From assembly GCA_019347995.1 (NCBI GenBank), contig JAHWKH010000080.1:1-8678 (forward strand): a stretch of DNA of 8,678 bases. The letters run 5' to 3'. The DNA is from Gemmatimonadota bacterium (lineage in GTDB: Bacteria > Gemmatimonadota > Gemmatimonadetes > Longimicrobiales > UBA6960). The position numbers and the translations under genes are program-made. Shown here piece by piece: positions 1-8,678 of the stretch (its first letter is position 1; each line of letters begins with the position of its first letter). The notes beneath the pieces are model-generated. The model saw nothing but the letters and a program-made list of their open reading frames with translations, had not been told where the DNA came from and did no database searches.

Positions 1-710
1 TCACCTTCGAGGTGGGCCACCGCGAGCGTGGGCCCCGAGGCGTCGCCGTACGGGCCCCGTCCCGTCAGAAGCTCGTATCCCAGCACGCCCAGGCCGTACA
101 CGTCGACCTGCTCGGTGAGCTCCTCCCCGCGCAGCTCCTCGGGACTCCGGAAGCGGGGATCGCCCACGACCTGGCCCGTCGCCGTGAGCCGCCGTGGATC
201 GCCCTCTCCGCTGGCCATCTCGCGGGCGATGCCGAAGTCGGTCAGCAGCACGTGGCCCGTCTCCTCCTCGAGGAGGACGTTCGCGGGCCGGACGTCGCGG
301 TGGATGATGCCGTGCTGGTGCGCGGACTCCAGCGCTTCCGCCACGGCGGTGAGGACCTCCCGCGCCTCCTCCGGCCGCAGTGGCCCCCCCGCATCCAGCC
401 GTTCGGCCACGCTCCGCCCCTTCACGTACTGCATCACGAGGAAGGGGCGACCGTCTTCCGTGTGACCGAAGCGGTGGACCTGGACCACGTTGGGATGCGA
501 GAGCGAGGCGAGGGCCCGCGCCTCCCGCTCAAAGCGGGCGCGCGCCGCCGGATCCGCGCTCGACGCGTCCGGGCGGAGGACCTTGAGCGCAACCAGGCGG
601 CCGAGATCCGGCTCCCGGGCGAGGTGCACGTCGGCCATCTGCCCGCGCCCGAGGAGGCGGATGACCTCCAGGCCGGGCACGCTCGGCGGGGCGGCTCGGC
701 CTCCATCCAT
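1..710 (-). CDS. PknB-type serine/threonine protein kinase, N-terminal catalytic domain (C-terminus beyond left edge)
   Basis: This gene would transfer the ATP gamma-phosphate to Ser/Thr residues of target proteins in the cytoplasm. The 236 visible codons cover most of a Hanks-type kinase domain. They show a glycine loop LGRGQMADV (residues 20-28), the ATP-anchoring lysine in VALKVL (K43), a helix-C glutamate in FEREA (about 62-64), the catalytic loop HRDVRPAN (137-144, base D139), DFG (158-160), SPEE in place of APE (189-192), and DVYGLGVLGYELLTG in lobe F. The usual catalytic-loop lysine is arginine (R141). I chose the ATG at 710 because a GGAG lies 8 nt upstream and the same frame hits the pckA stop only 36 bp before it. 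Lying 36 bp behind pckA on the same strand, it is probably co-transcribed. Whether a transmembrane segment, PASTA repeats or other sensor follows cannot be seen. The family call is firm; its substrates are unknown. Confidence 0.93.
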   Translation of the reverse strand, partial: MDGGRAAPPSVPGLEVIRLLGRGQMADVHLAREPDLGRLVALKVLRPDASSADPAARARFEREARALASLSHPNVVQVHRFGHTEDGRPFLVMQYVKGRSVAERLDAGGPLRPEEAREVLTAVAEALESAHQHGIIHRDVRPANVLLEEETGHVLLTDFGIAREMASGEGDPRRLTATGQVVGDPRFRSPEELRGEELTEQVDVYGLGVLGYELLTGRGPYGDASGPTLAVAHLEG

Positions 711-746
711 GGGGCGTGCTCCGGGGAAGAAGGGCCAGCCTCGGCG

Positions 747-2393
<1,647 letters not shown>

Positions 2394-2497
2394 GTCGCCC
2401 CTCACAGGTGAAAACGGGCCTTGACCGCACCGCCGCCACCGGCGTGGCCGGCCGCTTCCGGAGCGCACGCCCGGCTGAAAATCGAGAAAATCAGACC
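2394..2497 (-). promoter_or_regulatory. maeB-pckA intergenic region; candidate pckA promoter or leader
   Basis: This 104 bp gap holds an AT-rich island (2477-2504) in otherwise very GC-rich DNA. Read on the minus strand, it contains GATTTTC twice, separated by TC (plus-strand copies of GAAAATC at 2477-2483 and 2486-2492), giving a 9 bp period. Just upstream, a TAGGGT hexamer (2500-2495) overlaps the maeB TAG stop and resembles high-GC -10 boxes. I see no convincing -35 at the right distance. Nearer pckA, two alternative short GC stems (for example GCCAC/GTGGC) are possible. There is no stem followed by a T-run, so I do not call a terminator. The region could give pckA its own promoter inside a maeB-pckA unit; this is inference. 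Confidence 0.3.
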
Positions 2498-4771
<2,274 letters not shown>

Positions 4772-4920
4772 CCGTTCTCCGTCGTCCTGGTGATTCCTCC
4801 CTGCGTTCCCGCCTGTGCTATCCCCTCCGGCGGCCGCCTGTGCCGCGGTGCCCGGCCCGGCCGCCCCGGCCGGGGGCGGCCATTCGGTGCGGGACTTGCT
4901 CCTCGGGGGTAGGGTAGCAG
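4772..4920. promoter_or_regulatory. Divergent promoter region between maeB and the Omp85-like gene
   Basis: This 149 bp region must hold the start signals for both divergent genes. At 4910-4915 TAGGGT lies 5 nt before the GTG start of the rightward gene. That fits a -10 box of a leaderless transcript, although AGGG at 4911-4914 could equally be a Shine-Dalgarno sequence. Its complement reads TACCCT (4916-4911), also TAnnnT, so the element could serve both directions. No good -35 is visible on either strand. A perfect GC hairpin lies at 4859-4881. On the minus strand GGAG at 4780-4777 is the likely maeB ribosome-binding site. Confidence 0.45.
4859..4881. repeat. Perfect 9 bp GC-rich inverted repeat (hairpin)
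   Basis: GGCCGCCCC at 4859-4867 pairs perfectly with GGGGCGGCC at 4873-4881 around a 5 nt loop (GGCCG). No T-run follows on either strand, and it lies between divergent genes, so it is not an obvious terminator. If the maeB transcript starts near 4905, the hairpin would sit in the maeB 5' leader. Alternatively it could be a protein-binding dyad, or a chance product of the high GC content. Confidence 0.55.
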
Positions 4921-6738
4921 GTGTCCCCGAGCCCATTTCACGTGACCCGCACCCTGTCCATCCTCCTCGGCCTCGCCCTGGCGGCATCGCCGGCCCCGGC
5001 CGGCGCCCAGGCGCAGGAGTGCGCCCGGGGTGTGGTCAGCCACGTGTTCGTGGACAACAAGTCCATCTACGATCCCGACGAGCTCGACGAGGACACCTCG
5101 TTCCGCTGGGCGTTCGAGCTGGCCAACGCGCTCCACGTGCGCACGAAGGCGCGCTTCATCGGACAGGAGCTCCTCTTCCGCGCCGGCGACTGCTACGACC
5201 CCTTCCTGCTCGAGGAGTCGGAGCGGCTGCTGCGGGACTACGGCTTCATCTCACGGGCCGACGTCTTCGGCATCCAGCAGCCCGACGGCTCCTGGCACGT
5301 TGTCGTCGACACCAAGGACGAATGGACCACGAAGGTCGATCTGGGGGTGGACTTCGACGGCGGCCTCGGCTTCAGGAAGGTCGAGATCGCCGAGGAGAAC
5401 CTCCTGGGCCGCGGCATCCTCCTGGGCGCCTTCTTCCGTGAGAGCGACGAGGAGCGGGACCTGGGAGGACAGGTCGCCCTGCCCCGGATCTTCGGCACCC
5501 GGCTGGACACGCGCGTGAGCGGCGGCCGCACCCGGATCGGCTCCTTCTTCGAGGAGGAGCTGTTCTACCCCTTCGTGGGCGAGGTGGGCCGCTTCGCCGG
5601 CCGCCAGGGCTACATCCGGCGGGAATCGCTCTTCCCCTACGCCACCGGCGACCGGGGCGATATCACCCACGTCCTCCTGCCCATGGAGGAGGAGCGGGTG
5701 GAGATCACCGCCGCCGCGCGCATCGGCGAGCCCGGCAACCTCACGATCTTCGGCATGGGGTTCAACAACGAGACGCTGGAGTTTCCGCGGTACCCCAGCG
5801 AGCTGGAGGCGGCCCCGAACGAGGACTTCGGAGCCACCGTGCCCGCCGACACCGGGGCCGCCGAGGCCATTCGCCCCCAGGTGGCGCACTCCGCCGCCAC
5901 CCGCGTCAACCTCCTGGTGGGACAGCGCAACATCCGCTTCCGCCGCTTCGAGGGCCTGGACGCGCTCCGGGGCGTCCACGACGTCCCGCTGGGCGTGGAC
6001 TTCGGGCTGACGCTGGGGCGCAGCCTCGCCTTCCTGTCGTCCGGGGAGGGCCAGCCCGACGACATCTACACGCGCGGGCGACTGTTCTTCGCCGCCGCCT
6101 CCGACATCGTCCTCGCGACGCTGGCGGGGGGAGTCGAGGGACGACAGGTCTTCTCCGGAGGCCAGTCCGGGGACGGCTGGAAGGACGTCCTGGGGGAGCT
6201 GGACCTCTACCTCTACTGGCAGCCCCCCGCCATGGACCGGCACACCTTCTTCGTGCGCGCGTCGGGAGCGGGGGGCTGGCAGACGACCATGCCGTTCCAG
6301 CTCACCCTGGGCGGACGCGAGGGCGTGCGCGGATTCCACGACCGCGAGCTTCCGGGTGGCCGTCGCATGGTGGTCACGGTGGAGGACCGCGTGTACCTCG
6401 GCTGGCCCTTCCCCGACCTCTTCGACATGGGCATCACGCTCTTCGGCGACGTGGGCGCCGTCAAGGCGGGCGACGTCCCCTTCGGCGTCGACTCGGGGCT
6501 GCGGGGCACGCTGGGCGCCGGCCTGCGGGTGGGCTTCCCGGCGGGGACGCGCGGCGTCGTGCGGCTGGACGCGGCCGTGCCCGTGGGCGGGGGGCGGGGG
6601 TTTTCCGATACGATCTTCCGGATGTCGGTGTCCGACCTCGTCGGGCTGCTGAGCGGCTTCGAGGACAGCCAGCTCGCCCGCAGCCGCCGCGTCACCGTGG
6701 GTCCCGACCACTTCACCCGCGACGGCGGCACCCGGTGA
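4921..6738 (+). CDS. Omp85/BamA-family outer-membrane protein with one POTRA-like domain
   Basis: This is a probable outer-membrane beta-barrel of the Omp85 superfamily, which inserts or exports proteins or lipids; its substrate is unknown. The 605-residue product starts with a signal peptide (about 1-30, hydrophobic LSILLGLALAA, likely cleavage after AGAQA). A POTRA-like region follows (about 36-136), typified by LRDYGFISRADVFG and DTKDEWT. The remainder to about 576 is rich in alternating strands and contains the barrel motif GGREGVRGF (464-472) and late strands such as FDMGITLFGDVGAV and GAGLRVGFP. That is shorter than BamA (five POTRAs) or TamA (three). Two cysteines (34, 91) flank the POTRA-like region and might pair. 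The final 29 residues, ending DGGTR, lack the terminal aromatic usual in this family. I chose GTG 4921 over GTG 4942 because only it has an AGGG or -10-like element upstream. Confidence 0.85.
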   Translation: MSPSPFHVTRTLSILLGLALAASPAPAGAQAQECARGVVSHVFVDNKSIYDPDELDEDTSFRWAFELANALHVRTKARFIGQELLFRAGDCYDPFLLEESERLLRDYGFISRADVFGIQQPDGSWHVVVDTKDEWTTKVDLGVDFDGGLGFRKVEIAEENLLGRGILLGAFFRESDEERDLGGQVALPRIFGTRLDTRVSGGRTRIGSFFEEELFYPFVGEVGRFAGRQGYIRRESLFPYATGDRGDITHVLLPMEEERVEITAAARIGEPGNLTIFGMGFNNETLEFPRYPSELEAAPNEDFGATVPADTGAAEAIRPQVAHSAATRVNLLVGQRNIRFRRFEGLDALRGVHDVPLGVDFGLTLGRSLAFLSSGEGQPDDIYTRGRLFFAAASDIVLATLAGGVEGRQVFSGGQSGDGWKDVLGELDLYLYWQPPAMDRHTFFVRASGAGGWQTTMPFQLTLGGREGVRGFHDRELPGGRRMVVTVEDRVYLGWPFPDLFDMGITLFGDVGAVKAGDVPFGVDSGLRGTLGAGLRVGFPAGTRGVVRLDAAVPVGGGRGFSDTIFRMSVSDLVGLLSGFEDSQLARSRRVTVGPDHFTRDGGTR

Positions 6739-6748
6739 GGAGGCGCCG

Positions 6749-6874
6749 CTGAACGCCCCAGGGCGCCTTTCCCCCGAGGCGCGTGCCCACGAGGTGCGCC
6801 TCGTCCTGCGGCGCGTCCTCTGGATGAACGTCGGGCTCGTGGCCCTCGAGGTGGGGGCGGGGAGGCGCCCGTGA
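6749..6874 (+). pseudogene. 41-codon ORF with apparent CTG start; probable N-terminal stub of a CDF cation-efflux transporter
   Basis: A perfect GAGGAGG (6737-6743) sits 5 nt before CTG at 6749, opening a 41-codon frame whose TGA overlaps the GTG start of the next gene (GTGA, 6871-6874). No ATG or GTG occupies that position. The segment RRVLWMNVGLVALEVGAG (residues 21-38) resembles the first membrane helix of cation diffusion facilitator (Zn/Co/Cd efflux) proteins, whose N-termini often read like RRVLWxxLxxNxxMFxVE. It then stops with RRP instead of continuing into the remaining helices. My reading is a transporter gene that has lost nearly all of its body by internal deletion, with the start and stop signals left. 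It may still be translated and coupled to the methyltransferase. Alternatives are a genuine small membrane peptide or chance similarity. Family similarity was judged by eye only. Confidence 0.42.
6775..6803 (+). repeat. 8 bp inverted repeat inside the small ORF
   Basis: CGAGGCGC (6775-6782) and GCGCCTCG (6796-6803) are exact reverse complements around a 13 nt loop. In mRNA this would form a stem shortly after the CTG start. No T-run follows, so it is not a classical terminator. It may be a chance product of GC content. Confidence 0.35.
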
Positions 6875-7554
6875 AGCCTCCGCCACGGGTGCGCGCCGAC
6901 GAGCTGCTGGACGCTCCCAGACACGATCCCGCCGAGCTGCGCCGGTCCCTCGAGCAGGTGGCCGGCGTCAATCGCTGGCTGGGTGGCATCCGCGCCCTGA
7001 AGCGTCATCTGGCGGGACTGGACGGCGACGGGCCCCGCGTGCTCCTGGACGTGGGCGCCGGCAACGGCGCGGTGGCCGAGGCGGTGGCGGGCTGGGCGGG
7101 TGGAGGGCGCACGCCGTGGCGCGTGGTGGCCCTGGACGTCCACCCGCAGATCGTGCCGCTGGCCGCGGAGCGGACACGCGTGGAGGCGGTTCGGGGAGAC
7201 GCGCTCCGCCTCCCGTTTCCGGACGGCGCCTTCGACGCGGCGTACACAGTGCTCACGCTCCACCACTTCGAGGGTGACGACGCCGTGCGCGTGGTGGCCG
7301 AGATGGCGCGCGTGAGCCGCGGCCTCGTGCTCGTGAACGACCTGGAGCGGACCCGGCTGGCCCACCTCGGCGCGCGTCTCCTGGCGGCGACGGTATGGCG
7401 CGGCAACCGGCTCACGCGCCACGATGGGCCGCTCTCGGTGCTGCGCTCCTTCACCCCGGCCGAGCTGCTGGACGTGGGGCGCCGCGCGGGCCTCCACGAT
7501 GTCCGGGTGCGGCGCCACGCCCCCTTCCGCCTGGTGCTCGAGGGGCGCGGGTGA
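6871..7554 (+). CDS. Class I SAM-dependent methyltransferase (UbiE/methyltransf_11-like)
   Basis: This product is predicted to transfer a methyl group from S-adenosylmethionine to an unidentified small molecule in the cytoplasm. The 227-residue protein has a Rossmann methyltransferase core: motif I VLLDVGAGNG (57-66), an acidic motif II residue in VALDVHP (D89), the adenine-binding stretch GDALRLPFPDGAFD (109-122) and LTLHHF (129-133). The N-terminal NRWLGGIRALKRHL (34-47) fits methyltransferases found beside FAD oxidoreductases in type III polyketide synthase loci, but no synthase is in this window. The GTG start at 6871 is supported by GGAGG 5 nt upstream and overlaps the stop of the preceding small ORF by 4 nt. 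Its own stop overlaps the next start by 4 nt (GTGA, 7551-7554). Translational coupling throughout is likely. The gene appears intact. Confidence 0.88.
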   Translation: MKPPPRVRADELLDAPRHDPAELRRSLEQVAGVNRWLGGIRALKRHLAGLDGDGPRVLLDVGAGNGAVAEAVAGWAGGGRTPWRVVALDVHPQIVPLAAERTRVEAVRGDALRLPFPDGAFDAAYTVLTLHHFEGDDAVRVVAEMARVSRGLVLVNDLERTRLAHLGARLLAATVWRGNRLTRHDGPLSVLRSFTPAELLDVGRRAGLHDVRVRRHAPFRLVLEGRG

Positions 7555-8435
7555 GCGGCGCCGCGATCCCCGACGTGCTCGTTGTGGGCGCCGGTCCGGC
7601 GGGCAGCTCGCTGGCCGGCCTGCTCGCCCGCAGGGGCTGGCGCGTGCGCGTGCTGGATCGGGCCCGCTTCCCGCGGCCGAAGCCATGCGGCGAATGCCTC
7701 AATCCCGGAGCCGTGGCGGCGCTGGACCGGATGGAGCTTCTCGACGCCGTCCTGGCGCTGGATCCGGCGGTGCTGCTGGGCTGGGACGTGGAGGCCGAGG
7801 GGGGACGCGCCGCCCGGGGCCGCTTCGGTGGGGGGCTGCGGGGGCTGGCTCTGCCGCGCGAGCGGCTGGACGCGGCGCTGGTGGACGCCGCCCGACAGCG
7901 GGGGGCCCGGGTGGAGGAAGGCGTTCACGTCACCGGCGTCCGCCCCGCCGCGCACGGGCGACGCCCGGTCGCCCTCCTCCACGGCGCCGGCGGCGGGCCG
8001 ACCGAGGCGCCGGCGCGCGTGGTGGTGGGCGCCGACGGCCTCCGGTCGGTCACCGCCCGGGCGCTGGGAGCTTCGACGGGGCCGGGGCGGCGAAAGCTGT
8101 CCCTCACGCTCCGGCTCCGCGGGAACGGCCCGCCGACCGACCGGGGACGTCTGGTCCTGACCTCCGCGGGCACGGCGGGGCTCGCGCCGGTGGGGCCGTC
8201 GCTCTGGAACGCCACCGTGGTGGTGGACGCTGGCGCGGCCGGGCGCGCAGATAACGCTCTTCGACGTGGTGGGCGTGTTCGACGACATCGAGGCGCGACG
8301 CACGTGTCTGCTGGGTCGGAAGGAGTGCAGCGACATCGCGCCGTGCTCCATCCACGCGCACTGGCGCGAGGTGGCCACGCAGGTAGCGGCGTTCTTCCGG
8401 GACACCTCCCTGGCCGACGTGGTCCGGAGCGATGA
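7551..8435 (+). pseudogene. Geranylgeranyl-reductase-type FAD-dependent oxidoreductase, C-terminally truncated and fused out of frame
   Basis: This frame begins as an FAD-dependent reductase/monooxygenase of the geranylgeranyl reductase superfamily. The dinucleotide-binding motif is VLVVGAGPAGSSLAG (9-23) with the strand VRVLDR (32-37). The family signature KPCGECLNPGAV follows at 44-55, and the second FAD motif VVGADGLRSVTAR at 158-170. Family-like sequence continues to about NATVVVD (220-226, nucleotide about 8228). Beyond that the frame turns into Arg/Gly-rich nonsense to a TGA at 8433-8435, while a different protein family occupies another frame. Full-length relatives are roughly 370-420 residues, so some 150 C-terminal residues with substrate-binding function are missing. 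The GTG start at 7551 overlaps the methyltransferase stop (GTGA). The likely original role was reduction or oxidation of the methyltransferase's product or of an isoprenoid. Activity of the truncated form is doubtful. Confidence 0.8.
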
Positions 8436-8466
8436 GATGCGCGAGGCCGCGCTGGGCCCGAGGTAA
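8230..8466 (+). pseudogene. Rrf2-family transcriptional regulator, C-terminal remnant lacking the DNA-binding half
   Basis: In the frame ending at TAA 8464-8466, 78 codons from about 8230 resemble the second half of an Rrf2/IscR/NsrR-type repressor. LARPGAQITLFDVV matches the wing-to-dimer-helix transition of these proteins. A cysteine cluster CLLGRKECSDIAPC (C-x6-C-x5-C) followed by HAHW then matches their Fe-S ligand region, and DTSLADVV fits the C-terminal helix. The N-terminal winged helix, normally about 75 residues, is absent: upstream in this frame is the antisense-free interior of the FAD gene. GTG at 8266 lies in frame but has no ribosome-binding site, so expression is uncertain. An intact form would sense Fe-S, NO or redox state. 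It sits 2 nt before a base-excision repair gene. The family call rests on motif pattern and has not been searched. Confidence 0.75.
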
Positions 8467-8468
8467 GC

Positions 8469-8678
8469 GTGCCCGAACTGCCGGAGGTCCTCACGTACAT
8501 CGAGACCCTCGAGCCGCGCATCGCGGGTCAGCCGTTGGAGAGAGTGCGTGTGCGCTCGCCGTCGCTGCTGCGCACGTACGACCCACCGGTATCGACGTTG
8601 GAAGGGCGCACTGTCCGGCGTCTTGACCGGATCGGCAAGCGGATCGTGTGGTCGTTCGACGACGACCTCTTCGCCGTC
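8469..8678 (+). CDS. Fpg/Nei-family DNA glycosylase, N-terminus (C-terminus beyond right edge)
   Basis: This enzyme family removes oxidised bases such as 8-oxoguanine or oxidised pyrimidines and nicks the abasic site during base-excision repair. The 70 visible codons begin with the family hallmark PELPEV after the start residue. Proline-2 becomes the N-terminal Schiff-base nucleophile once the initiator is removed, and the following glutamate is the catalytic acid. The segment RRLDRIGKRIVWSF (50-63) matches the strand carrying the conserved lysine near residue 57. The GTG at 8469 starts 2 nt after the Rrf2 stop, with GAGG (8460-8463) 5 nt upstream. The helix-two-turn-helix and zinc finger lie outside the window, so Fpg (MutM) cannot be separated from Nei-like. 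The SPSLLRTYDPP stretch suggests a Nei-like side branch, with low certainty. Confidence 0.9.
   Translation, partial: MPELPEVLTYIETLEPRIAGQPLERVRVRSPSLLRTYDPPVSTLEGRTVRRLDRIGKRIVWSFDDDLFAV

Noticed and set aside
2394..2468. N-terminal extension of pckA to 2468
   Set aside because: The added 25 residues are Arg/Gly-rich with no family similarity. The ATG at 2393 has GAGG at good spacing.
2472..2493. Intrinsic terminator after maeB
   Set aside because: The T-rich tract (minus strand) has no preceding GC stem of adequate length, so the terminator signature is incomplete.
4772..4987. N-terminal extension of maeB to 4987
   Set aside because: It would overlap the divergent Omp85-like gene, is Gly/Pro/Arg-rich and unlike the family, and the ATG at 4771 has a good ribosome-binding site and gives the normal family length.
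6736..6753. Mini-ORF starting GTG at the Omp85-like stop (six codons, Arg-rich)
   Set aside because: It has no ribosome-binding site of its own and is too short; the same bases are better explained as the Shine-Dalgarno region of the CTG-start ORF.
5251..7686. 811-codon minus-strand open frame across the Omp85-like and methyltransferase genes
   Set aside because: It is a shadow frame; the plus-strand genes carry family motifs and start signals, and this frame carries none.
8225..8240. Simple sequencing frameshift in the FAD gene
   Set aside because: No frame downstream continues the reductase family. The following sequence belongs to an Rrf2-type protein, so a one- or two-base error cannot restore the gene.
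7005..8405. 466-codon minus-strand open frame across the methyltransferase, FAD gene and junction
   Set aside because: It is low-complexity and Arg/Ser/Pro-rich, and it opposes recognised plus-strand motifs.

Overview
The window is very GC-rich, densely packed coding DNA. It encodes an Omp85/BamA-type outer-membrane protein, so the source is a diderm bacterium. It also carries a PknB-type Ser/Thr kinase, GTG starts and GTGA-coupled genes. This combination would suit Gemmatimonadota or a similar high-GC diderm phylum. That placement is inference from composition and gene style; no marker gene settles it.

Left half, minus strand (1-4771): reading leftwards from 4771 come maeB (malic enzyme with a phosphotransacetylase-like tail), pckA (ATP-type phosphoenolpyruvate carboxykinase) and the N-terminal 236 codons of a Ser/Thr protein kinase that runs off the left edge. 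The gaps are 104 bp and 36 bp, so the three may be one transcription unit. MaeB (malate to pyruvate) and PckA (oxaloacetate to PEP) both drain C4 acids from the TCA cycle, so this is a PEP-pyruvate-oxaloacetate node cluster with a signalling kinase attached.

Centre (4772-4920): a 149 bp divergent intergenic region holds a strong GC hairpin and a TAGGGTA element. The element could be a -10 box for the rightward gene or for both directions.

Right half, plus strand (4921-8678): a single-POTRA Omp85-like protein is followed by a tightly coupled series. It comprises a 41-codon ORF with an apparent CTG start that looks like the N-terminal stub of a cation-efflux (CDF) transporter, a class I SAM methyltransferase, a geranylgeranyl-reductase-type FAD oxidoreductase, the C-terminal half of an Rrf2-type Fe-S regulator, and the start of an Fpg/Nei DNA glycosylase cut by the right edge.

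The most unusual feature is decay or rearrangement in this series. The FAD oxidoreductase loses its C-terminal part near 8226-8236, exactly where an Rrf2 regulator lacking its DNA-binding half begins in another frame. The CDF-like stub also ends abruptly about 1.4 kb upstream. The simplest reading is two deletions, or assembly joins, inside one operon. I see no RNA genes, CRISPR arrays, insertion sequences or attachment sites.
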